DNA from: Thalassia testudinum
Taxonomy: Eukaryota > Streptophyta > Magnoliopsida > Alismatales > Hydrocharitaceae
Assembly: GCA_037157565.1 (NCBI GenBank)
Contig: JAZHRO010000003.1
Coordinates: 42,111,001-42,175,000, forward strand
DNA length: 64,000 nucleotides
Direction of reading: 5' to 3'
Shown here: positions 9,558 to 20,736 of the stretch, piece by piece
Numbering within the stretch: position 1 is the stretch's first letter
Layout of the letters: each line of letters begins with the position of its first letter
The notes under the pieces: model-generated
What the model saw: only the letters and a program-made list of their open reading frames with translations
Told to the model about the DNA's origin: nothing
The model's database searches: none
Position numbers and translations under genes: made by a program

Positions 9558-11539
9558 TAATTGCACAGCAATCATAGGTCCTAAAATGACTAAATTTGGG
9601 TAGAAACCTAGTTAACATTGTATATATATTACATTCATAGTATGCATTTCATGCATTTGCATTTCCTCATATAGTTTTGCATATAATAATATTTTTGTGG
9701 ACCCAATTTTGATATAATGCCTTTATCTTGTGAATGTAGGTCCATAAGTAATAAATGGAGGACTAGAATTTAGAAAGCGAATGCAGGAAGAACCAAAATG
9801 ATGCAATGAAGACAAAAGGAAATCCCTGCGGAAAAGAAGAAAGAAAGAGGAGGAATTTAAATGCAAAGCAAAGAGGAGATGAGGAAAAGAATCCATTTTC
9901 CCTGTCCATGAACCTAAAACCCAAGCTAACCTAAGCCTAAACCCTTGAGCCAGAAGCAAATACTCTTTACCTAGTCCCTATTACCCAATCCTAAGGCCAA
10001 TTGCCCATTTCCACCTTTAATTTTCCTTTTTGGATCTCAATTGGGCTAAGTGACTCTTAATTGGACTCTTATTAAACCAATTAGGTGCACCTAGCCTTAA
10101 TTAGGTCCAACCTAGATTTTCATACCCACACCCTTATCCCACCCTCACCTAGTCTTAGGTTGTTCCCTCACTAGCCTATTCCTAAGCTACTCAAGCCTAC
10201 CACCCCCTTACCTTAATTACTCATTTTAAAGAAATCATTTATTTGGATCCACAAATTCTAGATCTCATCCTTAAATCCCACATGAAGACCCCCTCTCATT
10301 TATAACACACGTACACACACAAGAAAAGACCCAACCCACACCTACTCCCAAAAAAAGGAAAGAAAAACCAACGAAAATCCCTCCCCTCCCATAAAACATC
10401 GCACAAACACATCCCCCCTCCCCATCCCACTTCTCACGATCTCTTTCTTTCTCTCTTTCTCATGAACACACACACCCCAAGCCACACAACGCATAACCCC
10501 TTCCCTTTCTACTTCTTCCTCCATGACCTCCTCCTCAAGCTCCTCCTCATCCGCAAGGTGTGTTCCTCCTTCAACATGAAGCAAGCAGCCCATGATTCAC
10601 CTCCAAGGTGTGAAGACCTCCATTAGCATGTCCTTCAACCTCCTTCTTCAAGGTGGACAACCAAGGCTCTTCTCCACCTTCAAACATGACCATGGCTATC
10701 CAAGCACTCACAAGCAGGGGTGCATACTCCTCTAATTCTAAAAATTTCTTTTCCCTTCCCCTCTCTTTTGCTTTAATGCTTTATTAGATAGACATTTTTG
10801 TTAGAACTTGATAATCATGTTCATGTGTTTTTTTTTCTTTTGATTATATTGTTGTTTGTTATGGGCATTTAGAATGAAGATTGATGCTAATATTTTGTAT
10901 GATGATGATTTCATCATTTCTTGATGTGAATTTTTTTTCCTTCTATCCTTACATGCCAATCATCTCATTAGATCACCCTTCCATCACCTAATTCATGGCC
11001 TCAACACCCCTTACCACCACCACCACTTAGTCACCTATCTAACCAACCAAATCCCCTAGCTAATCTACCCATTAGACCACCCATTAGGACCCTAAACACC
11101 CTCCTAAAACTCATATTCAGATCTTCCATTAGCTTGTTACATAGAGGTTCACTCTTAGTAGATTCCCCAATTAGGTACCTCATTTAGGACCTAATCCTCC
11201 TCAATTTCAGATCTGAATTCTAGCCCTATTTAGGCCCCAAAATAGCCCATTAGAGCCTACCAAGCCGATCCATAAATAGCTCCATTATGCTTGTTAGACC
11301 TACATTCATTTAGATTTTAGATTCACAATCTAGCCAACCCAAACCTTGCCTAAACCACCTCTTAGCATGTTGATTTTCAGTTTAAATAGCATGATTATAA
11401 TGATGTTGCCTCCCTGTTGGATCAACCCTACTCCCTCTATGCTTTATTCTTCATTTATTAGCGTGATAGGATTTTAAATTTGATCATGATTTTCTATGGA
11501 ATGACATCGTTAATTTTCCACCTCTAAATCACACTATCA
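9558..11539 (+). repeat. 5' LTR of Athila-like element F
   Basis: Starts TAATTGCACAGCAATC (canonical TG changed to TA; compare TGATTGCACAGCAAT at the start of LTR E) and ends CACTATCA before a primer-binding site. A likely TATA box (ATTTATAACA) lies near 10298. The block TTGCCTCCCTGTTGGATC near 11405 corresponds to the conserved 3' block of other LTRs. A long CT-rich stretch (10330-10600) gives a glutamate-rich minus-strand frame that is composition only. The 3' LTR of F is not in the window. Confidence 0.65.
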
Positions 11540-11544
11540 TATTT

Positions 11545-11563
11545 TGGTGTCATTGCCGAGGAG
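11545..11563 (+). other. tRNA-Asp primer-binding site, element F
   Basis: TGGTGTCATTGCCGAGGAG, a few bases after the LTR end, is a mutated complement of the plant tRNA-Asp 3' end. Confidence 0.7.
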
Positions 11564-12647
11564 CCAACAGATTGTTATTTGCATGCTATCCATTTTCATC
11601 CTCGATTTTTGACGTGTTTGTTTCTTTGTCTCAAGTACATTATCCCAAAGGAGTTTGAGTGACACAGAGGAGCCCAGCATAGTGGAGTGGAAACAAAGAG
11701 ACACAGTCATCACCACCATTTTTGCTTTCTAGATTATAGACGGTGAGTGTTTAGGAATGCAATTTAATTCCATAGAGTTGATGTTTAGGATTAGTGTGAG
11801 GTTATTTGGCATGTAATAATTTTGGACTTAGACTCTCTATTTATTCTCTCCATCCCTATCTCCCTAGCTAGATTTTTATTTCATGAATTAGATTAACAAG
11901 ATAAATTGTTTGTTTACCTTTTTTGAGAAAAACAAAAAAAACAAAACACCACACAAAAATTCCTGTTAGGAGCAGCATATTTAGGAACACCCATTCTAGG
12001 ATCTTTGCCTCTAGAATTTAATTTTTGTAAACATATTGCATGGTAGAGAGCTAGATTGAGGTACACATTTTTATCTTTACGAACTACCTCACACATGCAT
12101 TGCAATTTGATTTGGACTTAATTTCATGACCATCAAAATTGTTTGAATTGGTTAAAGGTCAAATCATAAAACAAATTCACAATGTGACTAAAGAAATTTT
12201 ATTTGTTTGCACATAAATTCTATATCTTGTGTGACTGCACATAAATTAGGCACTGCATTAAGGCTCAGAACCTTAAGGCTTTGCACTGATCTCTTTATTG
12301 GTGCAAGCCCACCTATTCCACTTTGAGTTGCTAATAGCATCCTTTAATCTAGCTTCTTGGTAATTCAAGGAGGGGGACAGCCCTTAAAGGAATGATGGTA
12401 GTTAAGGGGCACCACGAAAGCATCGCCTCAAAGAAAGGGTTTGCCCTACTTGCATCCCAAACTTTTGTACTTAAGTTACCTTTTTGCGAGATTATTTGAC
12501 GATATTAATCGAGAAAGGTGTAGGTCCAACTAGGGCACTCATAGGTCTCTTTTAGGGTGCATAATTGTCTTGATCACTTTCTTCCTAACAAGAAAGAAAC
12601 AAAAAAGAAAATCAATCTTGCCTTGTGTTTGATTGTGTTCCTAGTAT
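11564..12647 (+). other. Leader of element F
   Basis: Non-coding, about 1.1 kb between primer site and gag start, as usual for Athila-type elements. No further feature was recognised. Confidence 0.5.
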
Positions 12648-13403
12648 ATGCAAGGAAGAAGGTCACTAAGACCTATTTTATCCAACCGAGGACCCAGGAG
12701 ACGCCGAACACTCTTCCCTCCCATTCCTTCTTTTCCAATGGAGCACCAAGATAATTGTGAGAACTTGGACCAAGCCATCTTTAACGAACAACACATGAAT
12801 AATTTTGATGTGCTCCAAAACCAATTGCAAACACTCATCGAAATCCAAAATCAACCTCCTCTGCCTGTTATCCGGGATCATTATAATCCTATAAACCATG
12901 TCCCAGAACCTTTTATCCAAGCTCCACGAGTAGAAGGGAACTTTGAAATCAAGCCTACCACTATAGCCCTTCGACCTCATTTTCATGGACATAATTCAGA
13001 GGATCCATTTCAACATCTAGAAGAGTTCCTTGCAATTAGTCAAACAATGAACTAATAGAACATGAGCAAGGATGCCTTAAGACTTAAACTGTTCCCTTTC
13101 TCTCTAAAGGATAAAGCTAGTCATTTGCTAAGAACAATAGGAAGGCCCATTACCACATGGAATGATCTTAGAACACCTTCCTTACCAAATTCTTCCCAAT
13201 TGGTCTAGCTAGCACCATTAGGAGAGCTATCACAACCTTCTCCCAGCAGCCTGACGAACAACTTCATGATGCCTAGGAGCAATTCATGGACCTCCTCAGG
13301 AAATGCCCCTACCATAAGGTCCCCAAATGGCATGTAGTTCAGATTTTCTATCAGGGGCTTAGTGAAAATATGTGCTACAATGTGGATGCCACCTGTGGTG
13401 GAA
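12648..13403 (+). pseudogene. Athila-type gag, N-terminal part (element F)
   Basis: Gag forms the particle in which the element RNA is reverse transcribed. From the ATG at 12648 the frame is open for 135 codons and includes NFEIKP and EDPFQHLEEFL, typical of Athila gag. Two adjacent stops (13053-13058) interrupt it. In the same frame it continues with LKLFPFSLKDKA and TTWNDL, then after a frameshift near 13180 with STIRRAITTFSQQP, LLRKCPYHKVPKW and YQGLSENMCYNVDA, the core of the plant retrotransposon gag domain. It is cut after the Gly-Gly of that domain by an E-family LTR fragment. The gag tail resumes at 16568, so a middle portion was lost. Confidence 0.8.
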
Positions 13404-13752
13404 ATTAAGGTACCCTAAGCCTAGTACACCACCTATAGACCTTCCTCAGAACATAATTAGGTTCTCACTAAGCCTAATTGACTTGGATCATAGTCAATTA
13501 CAATTGCCTAGTCAATTGGACTTATAGAGTCCAATTGAGCTTAGATCTCAACCCACACAAGTTCAATTGGACTCAGTGAGAGTCCAATTGACCTAAGCCC
13601 AACTTAATTGAGTCATTTCACTCTCAATTAAGTTCACACTCACTCAATTAAACTTATGTCAAGTTTAATTGCACTTTCTCCTTAGCAAATTAAGGTTTGC
13701 AACCCTAACTTGAGACCTACCCTAACCCAAACCCCTTAAGACCTAACCTAGA
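13404..13752 (+). repeat. E-family LTR fragment E1, first part
   Basis: Matches the inverse of 18980-19275 in solo LTR E, with repeated blocks of the form CAATTGGACTC or AGTCCAATTG. Compared with solo LTR E, roughly the first 790 bp of the LTR are missing, so E1 and the adjoining gag were probably trimmed by one deletion. Interrupted at 13753 by a solo LTR. Confidence 0.6.
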
Positions 13753-14431
13753 TGTTGTAGCAAAAAACTACACGATCGGAATTGGATTTTGAAAACCCGT
13801 CGTAGTTCGATTTGCGAAGCAATCCATCAACAGATAAAATTTTACCAAAATTTGTAAAGAAATTCCAGGTCGAACACAGGGAGGCTACGTCGATCTAAAA
13901 TCTGTGATTATATTTTTTTGGTATTTTTCTTTAAAAGCAAGATAATCACAATGGAACTGATATTAACACTAAGAGAGAGAGAGAACAATCACTTGATTTA
14001 TGAATAATGTTTTTATATATAGAAAGCGGGAAATGATTACAACTAGAAAGTGGGAAATTCTATTCTAGAAAGCGATGAAAAGAAGGGAGAGAGATGTTAT
14101 CCTCCTCGACGATTGCTTGGAGGATGAGCCGGACATAACGATGCCTAGAAGATAGAGGATGGGGTGAGAAGGAGGATGAAGCAGGAAGAAGCGGGAATGA
14201 GGTAGAACGTCATCGTTGTCGTCGTCGCAGGATCCACTTCCAAAATGGGAGCAAGAAAACTTTGGATTTAACTCTAAAGGAGCATCCTGGGTGTGGGACA
14301 AGCTTCTCTAGAGCTTTGGAGAGGGAGAAAGGTGAAGGAAGGGATGAGAATTTCATAAGGTAGGGGTCTCCTTTTATAGTTGTAAGGATTGGGGGTAATT
14401 TGGTCATTACAAATTCAAAAACATTAATATC

Positions 14432-14469
14432 AGGTCTTTAGTGACGGATTTATTCGTCACTAAAGACCT
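14432..14469 (-). promoter_or_regulatory. Perfect stem-loop upstream of the LTR TATA box
   Basis: Arms AGGTCTTTAGTGACG and CGTCACTAAAGACCT pair without mismatch over 15 bp around an 8-nt loop. It is the best-preserved copy of the stem-loop seen at 2236, 31284, 36954, 47970 and 53953. The arm resembles the TTTAGTGACGG subterminal motif of plant CACTA-type DNA transposons. Confidence 0.75.
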
Positions 14470-14724
14470 AATGTGGGCGACGTATGCATGCGCCACACGC
14501 ACCTCTTCTCCTTCTGAGCACAAAATGTCTTCACACGTACAATGGCTCTCAGCTATCTGATCAAGAGATCGGACGGCTTAAACTTCATCTCGCTCCACCT
14601 TCTTCTACACGTGAGATTGAGTGTCTGAAGGTTCATCGAATAGCACGTATGGCCGATCACTTCATCTGAATCATCGATGCCTGATCGAATGGCCCAAATT
14701 GCGCTCTCGAGCACAAAGGGAATG

Positions 14725-14792
14725 TGAGCTGCACCAGAGTCGAACAGGTGACCTCTTGCCCTGTAGTGCCTCAACCACTATGCTACGAGGCT
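14725..14792 (-). other. tRNA-like segment (A-box/B-box) in the solo LTR
   Basis: Reading the minus strand, TAGCATAGTGGTTGAGGC (complement of 14768-14785) is a good A box and TGTTCGACTCT (complement of 14736-14746) is close to a B box, at tRNA-gene spacing. This is the most tRNA-like of the six copies. Confidence 0.55.
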
Positions 14793-15396
14793 CTCTCAGT
14801 CCCGTTTTTGTTTTAATGCTTAGCCAATCTTGGCCGTTGGATCTTCATCCAATGGCTGAGATCTCACATCATACAATCCTTCAGGAGTTGAAGGGAGGGG
14901 TGCGGCAGAGTGCGGATGGTTGGGATGGTACCATGTGGCACCATCCTGACCATCCATCTTCTTGGTGTTGTTGATGGTGCCATGGATGTCAGATTTGATC
15001 AATTAATGCGCCGTTAGGCCGCAATCGTCGCTTCGAACCTATTCGTGCGGTCGGATTTATCGTCTGAAGTGCGGATTGACACCATCTTGGCCCTTGTTCT
15101 TTGAGCTTCCTCGGACTATTTCTGGTGCTATGGATGTTCGATCGAGCGATCTTGGAGTCGTTGAACTCCAATCGTCACCCTGATCAGATCCGTAAGGTTG
15201 GATCCTCGATCTGAGGCCTTGATTAAAAGTTTCCCTATCCCTGGCCATAAAAGGAGACAATTACTGTACAATTTGTACAATTTAACTTAAATACATGATT
15301 ATGCTTGTTATGCAATATTTACAATGCATGATGTTAATATAGTACTATGAACATGAATTAATAGACATTTTTGGCTATTTAGATGTATGCACATCA

Positions 15397-16567
15397 CTAG
15401 ACCACTTAGCCACCTAGGTCACACCCACATACACACACACACACCCATTCATGCACCCCCACACCACCTAGAGCCTTCTAGGCTCTTCCAAAGGTGGCAC
15501 CTCCCTTAGATCCACTTTTTGTGGATCTAAGAACCACCTCTCACCTCCCTTGGACGGCCACACATAGGGCTCTCTCTAGAGAGTTCTACACCTCTCTAGA
15601 GAGAATGCCAAGGGTCTATAAAAGGACCCCATAGGTGGCCATTTGCACTGATCTTGGCAATTGGCTTCATTCCACCTTCATTTAGCATAAGTCCACCTCC
15701 ACTCTACCTACATCTCCACGAGCTCCACCACCTTCATGCCAAGCCAGGGTCACCTCTCCCTCCTTCTCCAAGGGCCGGCCTAAGCACCATTGACCACCCC
15801 TCTTTCTTCTCCCTACCTCCACTCAAAGGCCATTAATTGGAGACCACCTCCGAATGTCCTTCCTTCTGCTAGCTAAGTAGATCATAGTTCTTCATAATTT
15901 TTGTCTACCTTATTGATGCTTAGTAGTGTAGCTCCATATTCCTCCCCAATGATGCATGTGTAATCCCCCCATAGATTCACGCGTGCAGCCATTTTCTACT
16001 AGATAGTTTTCTATTTTCAAGCATTCATGTATATGCTTTCCTCTGGCTTTGCTCTATAACCCTTATCCGGATTCAATGAAAATCATCTTTTTATATATAT
16101 ATATGTCTGTTATGAAATCACCATGAGCTTACTTGCAATATCTTTCTTGTGATAATAAGTTGCCTGTGCTCATTTTATATTTTTTTTGCAACTAGCATGT
16201 CAGTGCCTAAAAACATTGAGTATCTAACCATTAATGCATTCTCTGTCAATGGCCATCTTATAACTACGATCGTGCATACTGAAACCCATACATTCACATT
16301 TGTTATTTACTTAATGCATGTGCACGTGATTAGGGTTAATCATGCAAATGGCAAAACATTGATTCGTAGGTTAGAAACTGGTGCGATTTTAAGCGAGTAG
16401 AGCGAGCGAGATCGAAATCATTTGTGCATTTCCATAACACCTCCCAGAGACGAACGATCGGGACTCAAAGTCTCGTTAATCTAGAAATATTTTTGTTGAT
16501 TGGATTTCGCGACTATATTACAAACAACAACAAATGATTTCAAAACATGTGATCTACCGTCCCAACA
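15397..16567 (+). repeat. E-family LTR fragment E1, second part
   Basis: Continues from 13752 after the solo LTR. Holds a (CA)n stretch (15427-15450), a TATA box (TCTATAAAAGGACCCC, about 15614), a segment resembling 22340-22560 (LTR E2), a small conserved ORF (16197-16400), the block CCTCCCAGAGACGAACGATCGG near the end, and the LTR terminus CCCAACA at 16567, after which gag sequence resumes directly. Confidence 0.7.
16197..16400 (+). CDS. LTR-embedded small conserved ORF, copy 1 (68 codons)
   Basis: Unknown function; I recognise no family. The product is homologous to those at 18018-18215 (minus) and 22783-22980 (plus) in two other E-family LTRs. Shared residues include MS near the start, FS-x-N-x-H, THTFTF-x-I-x-L, H-x-HV and VN-x-A-x-G, ending in IRR-L-E. 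The ORF lies about 580 bp downstream of the LTR TATA box, so it would sit in the 5' leader of an LTR-initiated transcript. An upstream in-frame ATG exists at 16149, but similarity between copies starts at 16197. The hydrophobic middle could be a beta strand or short membrane segment. Whether it is translated is unknown. Confidence 0.5.
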   Translation: MSVPKNIEYLTINAFSVNGHLITTIVHTETHTFTFVIYLMHVHVIRVNHANGKTLIRRLETGAILSE

Positions 16568-17848
16568 CAAGGTCATCATAACAATAGGCAAATGGGAACC
16601 TTACCATCCCAGCACAAGCCCAACCCAAGGAACATGCTTCACAAGGGAAACACACCACCTAGATCCCATGTGAACCCAAACCAACAACCACCCTTGATTT
16701 TAAATTGTCCTCCCCCAAATCCTAATGTGGCATCCACTTCTTAGCAGATGCATGACGTTCAAAACCCTCACCAAGCCAATTGCAATAGCATAGTTCTCCG
16801 AAGTGGTAGAGTTGCTAAAGGGATAGACACTTCAAATGGAAAGGCACTTGCAGTGGTTGAGGACTTAAAGTCTGAATCTAAGGAGCAAGTGCAAGTTGAA
16901 CCATCGACTGAGCCAAACTCTAAAGTAGTTGAACCTCATGTCCAACTCCCTAACGCTTTGAAAAAGAGTCCTCAGAAAAAGATGGCCAACAATAACGAAC
17001 TTATGGAAATGTTCAAACAAGTGCACATTAACATTCCTCTTGTTGATGCAAATAAACATGTCCCGGCCTATACAAAATTCTCAAAGGACCTATGTACACA
17101 AAAGCGACAAGCAAGGATGAACAAAGGCCAAAAGGTAGTCCTATCAGAGTAGGCTAGTTCTATAATCTCCAAGGACCCTTCTACTCTCGTGTGTCATTGG
17201 AGAAATGACGTTTAAGAGTGTCCTTATAGACTTAGGAGCATCCATCAACTTGATTCCCACAATTTTATTTGAAAATTTTGAACTTGGTGACTTGAAACAT
17301 ACTTCGGTAACAATCTAATTAGCTTACTGGGTCATCAAGACTCCAAGAGGGATAGTTGAGGATGTAATCATAAAGGTACATGATTTTTACTTCCCGGTAG
17401 ACTTTTGGTGTTAGACATGGAAGTGCCAGAGAACTTAAGTAGAACTCCGATTATCTTGGGTAGAGCATTCCTAGCCACAGCAAAAGCAAACATTGATTGT
17501 CCTACAAGGAAGATGGAAATTGCATATGGAGAACAAAAATTAAAACTAGATATTTGTAAAGCATCTAGAAAGATTAAGAGTGCTGATTGCAATTTGCTTG
17601 AGGAAATAAGCCAAATTGATCGAATTATTGAGGAAAGAATGGCCATTGGTCTAGAAGATCCTTTAGTGACCTACTTAATGAATCAAGCTAAAGATCTTCG
17701 AGACAGCCCTCAGCACTTAGAGGTGGTTAACAACCTAAATGCCCAATCAAACTCAAGACCACCATAGACCTTTAAGGTAGAACAATTACCTGAACCTTTG
17801 AACACCCTTTGCCACACCGGCCAAATTGGACCTTAAACCTCTTCCTAC
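16568..17848 (+). pseudogene. Athila-type gag tail and protease (element F)
   Basis: The gag tail resumes right after the LTR end with a Gln/Asn/Pro-rich stretch, then one stop, then SIVLRSGR and FKQVHINIPLVDA, VPAYTKFSKDLC, typical of the Athila gag-protease junction. After a stop near 17150 and a frameshift, the aspartic protease active site DLGAS is readable at 17229-17243, followed by PRGIVEDV and, in another frame, PIILGRAFLATAKA. The protease would process the Gag-Pol polyprotein. Multiple stops and frameshifts make it inactive. It is cut at 17848 by solo LTR E; the coding order resumes at 20067. Confidence 0.8.
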
Positions 17849-20066
17849 TATTGAGATCGTAAAATACGGATTTGTTTAAGAAAGTGTCATAGTATAGCGC
17901 AAATTACGATTCAGACAAAAACATTTATAATGAGATGGTGAGTGTCCCGATCAATCTCAGGGAGGCATAAGATGATGAAATTGATTTTTAATTTATTTAT
18001 TCTCTTCTTTTTCTTACTTAGAATTGGACGTCAATTTCAATTCTACGAATGTAGGATTTGCCAATCGCGTTATTAACTCTTACAACATGTGCATGCATCA
18101 AGAAAATGATGAATGTGAAAGTGTGAGTATTTGTTCGCACGATCCTCACTTCATGATGGCTATTAATAGAAAATGCATCAATTACGAGATCATTAATTTC
18201 TTCTAGAATCGACATCCTTTTATTGCAATAAAATGGGAATGAGAAACAATCAACTTTATTCTTATTTCCTCAAAAGTTCTGATGTCATGATAATCAATTC
18301 TAGATGAATGCTTATATAATGAATTTAAAATGACAAGATCTACACTAACAGAAGAGAGATGCATGCATGGAACCCATGAATAGTTTATGTGTGTACTCTG
18401 AAAGGCAATAATACTACGCTACTAAGCAAGAAAATAATGCAAGAATTAAACTACAAAGAACACAGTCTACGGGAAATCGGGCACCAGAGGTGGTCTCCAA
18501 TGGCCATGTGGGCTTGAGGTGGTAGGAGGGAAATAGAGGGATGACCAAGGTGGTATGGCTAGCCTCTTGATGAAGGTGGTGGACGTGTTGCACTTGCTCT
18601 TAGACGTGAAGAATTGATGTGGTGTAGCTGCTCGTGGATGGAAATGTATGGAGTCCAAGATGGGGGTGCATGGCCACCTACTTGGGTCATTCTCTAGAAT
18701 GGGCTTAGGTGGTGACTCTAGGATTGGTAGAGAATGGGTCTTCTAGATCCACTTTCTAAGGAGAGTCGTTGTGGACTCCCTGAAGACTATTTTTAGTCTT
18801 CAAGGTGGCGCCACTTGGCCACTTGGAGACCACTCTAGAATACTATAGAGTGGACGTCCAAGTGGTGGTGGTGTGTGTGTGTGAGTGTGTGGTGGTCAAG
18901 TGGACCAATTGGTCTACTTCTAACTAGGTCTAGGTTGGTCTAAATGGTAGGTCTAGCTAGGTTTCTAAAAATAGGTTTATACAACCTAGGGCTAAAGTAA
19001 TTGATCCAACTAAAATTAACCAAGTTTAATTGAGTCAATGTGTGTGTAATTGGGAGAGAGAGTTCCCAATTAGATTAGGCTTGAGTAAATTGGACTCTCT
19101 CTGAGTCTAATTAGACTTGTGTTGGTTGAGATTTGAGCTCAATTGGACTCTATGAGTACAATTGACTAGGTAAAGTGTAATTGACTTAGATGTAAGTCAA
19201 TTGGGCTTAGTGAGAACCTAATTAGGTTCTTAGGAGAGTCTTAACGTAGTGTAATAGGCTCAAGGTACCTTAAATTATGTTTCCTAGGGTGTAGGATTGA
19301 GTTTATAGACCTTAGGAATCAAGATCTAGGCTTGAATCCAAAAACATCTATATGAGAAGGATTTCAAATGTCTGATCTTAAAATTAGACGACTTATACTT
19401 CAAAATCAGAAGAATAAATCCTTAGTCTGGATGTCAAATACTGAATTAGTATGGAATTTCGATTCTGTCTTGGGTTTCTGCAGAAATTGGATGTCTGACA
19501 CATTGTCTAAACGTCCAATTCTGCATAAGATTGGGTTTTAAGTTCTGTAGGTGGAATCTAAAGACCTTGGATGTCCAGCATCCTATCTGGACATCCAGAG
19601 GTGGTCTAGAATGTGGGTTTTGAGGTGTTTTAGGCTAAGATGACCTAATAGGAAGGTGTCTAAGGTTTAGGAAGGTACCTAAGGCTTTCCTAAGGCTAGG
19701 GATAGGTGTAGGGATGTCCTATGTTCTTCATATCTAAGCATTAAAATCCTACAAGTAATGTAGTATACCTCTTCCCTACATTATGTCTTCAGGTTGTATG
19801 CAGCTTTATTTTATGGCTTCTACTCCAACTCTGCTGTGCTTTAGCCTCTATCTTGCTTCAAATCCAACTTCAGGCCATCTCCTGAGTTCTTATTACCTAC
19901 AAACCAAATAATACACTAATCAGTACATTATTATAGCATTATTTCATGAATATCTAAATAAAGCAAGAAAGAAGCAAGTTATGATACTAATGCATGAACT
20001 ATGCATCAATTATGCTAAGTTCTAACTTAATTTTGGTCATTTAAGTCTTATATTGCTGTGCAATCA
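17849..20066 (-). repeat. E-family solo LTR in element F
   Basis: On the minus strand it starts TGATTGCACAGCAAT (20066) and ends CGATCTCAATA (expected CAACA, one C-to-T change). Flanks are CCTAC (17844-17848) and CCCAC (20067-20071), a target duplication with one transition. Protease and RT coding sequence lie on either side, confirming insertion into F. Inside are the conserved small ORF (18018-18215), a TG/CA repeat (18868-18892) and the segment that pairs with 13404-13690. Its TATA position (about 18700) has decayed. Confidence 0.75.
18018..18215 (-). CDS. LTR-embedded small conserved ORF, copy 2 (65 codons)
   Basis: Complete frame from ATG (complement of 18213-18215) to TAA. Compared codon by codon with 22783-22980, a hand count gives 20 identical codons, 21 with only synonymous change and 23 amino-acid changes, with no indel or stop. 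Neutral drift would give about three changes per synonymous one, so the ancestors were probably under protein-level selection. Conserved blocks include EIND, FSINSH, IVRT, THT, TFIIFL and VNNA. Function unknown; a chance conserved frame is less likely but possible. Confidence 0.55.
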   Translation of the reverse strand: MSILEEINDLVIDAFSINSHHEVRIVRTNTHTFTFIIFLMHAHVVRVNNAIGKSYIRRIEIDVQF

Positions 20067-20736
20067 CCCACCACCCTAAAATTTGTCTTTTTTGGGACTT
20101 GATCAGACCATCCCAGTGATCGTTAGTTCTAAATTGACTAATGAACATGAGAAGAAATTGATTAAGGTCCTAGCTGAAAACAAGTTTGCTATAGGGTGGA
20201 CTACTGCTGACCTAAGGGGAATTAGTCCCTCTTACTATACCCATCACATTTACACAAAAGATGGGGCACTACCTTCTTGTGAATTACAACAAACACTTAA
20301 CCCGAATATGTGGGAGGTCGTTAAGAAGGAAATCATAAAATGGTTGGATGATGGTATCATTTACCCTATTTTTTACAGCCCATGGGTGAGCCCTGTCCAA
20401 GTAATACCCAAGAGAGCTGGGCTAACTGTGATTACAAATGAAAAAGGGGAAGACATTACTACTAGGACAACTTCCGCTTGGAGAATTTGCATTAATTATC
20501 GGAAGTTTAATTTAGCTACTAAAAAACACCATTTCCCCTTCCCCTTTATTGATCAGATCCTAGAGAGGTTAGCAAGGCAACAATATTATTGCTTTCTAGA
20601 TGATTATGCCGACTATGACTAGGTCGCCATTACTCCATAAGACCAACAAAAGACAACTTTCACCTGCCCTTTTGGAACATTTTCCTTTCATAGAATGTCA
20701 TTCGGCCTCTGTAATGCACCAGCAACATTGCAAAGG
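20067..20736 (+). pseudogene. Athila-type reverse transcriptase, N-terminal half (element F)
   Basis: Open from 20083 for 179 codons, with FAIGWTTADLRGISPS, NPNMWEVVKKEIIKWLD, GIIYPI, WVSPVQVIPK, WRICINYRKFN and HHFPFPFIDQILERLA, all in the order of Athila/Ty3 RT fingers and palm. Past a stop near 20620 the same protein continues with QQKTTFTCPFGTF and MSFGLCNAPATLQR. RT copies element RNA into DNA. It is truncated by the next insertion before the YxDD catalytic motif, so it cannot be active. Confidence 0.85.

Larger units (their letters stand above)
13753..15396 (-). repeat. Solo LTR of the A/B/K superfamily with perfect target duplication
   Basis: Flanked by CTAGA on both sides (13748-13752 and 15397-15401). 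On the minus strand it begins TGATGTGCATACATC and ends GCTACAACA, so it defines the ends of this LTR family. It contains a TATA box (complement of 14371-14379), the perfect stem-loop 14432-14469, a tRNA-like segment (14725-14792), an MSA-like site (complement of 14831-14841) and an imperfect palindrome at 14923-14946. It lies inside an E-family LTR, so it inserted later. Confidence 0.85.

Noticed and set aside
10342..10593. Glu-rich minus-strand frame in LTR F
   Set aside because: Antisense of a CT-rich leader; no similarity to any family.
13690..13747. CCCTAA-like phrases suggesting telomeric repeat
   Set aside because: Only scattered CCCTAAC units, no tandem run of the plant telomere repeat.
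15421..15452. CA repeat and other simple repeats (2731, 8650, 16090, 18868, 26105)
   Set aside because: Ordinary microsatellites inside LTRs; nothing beyond composition.
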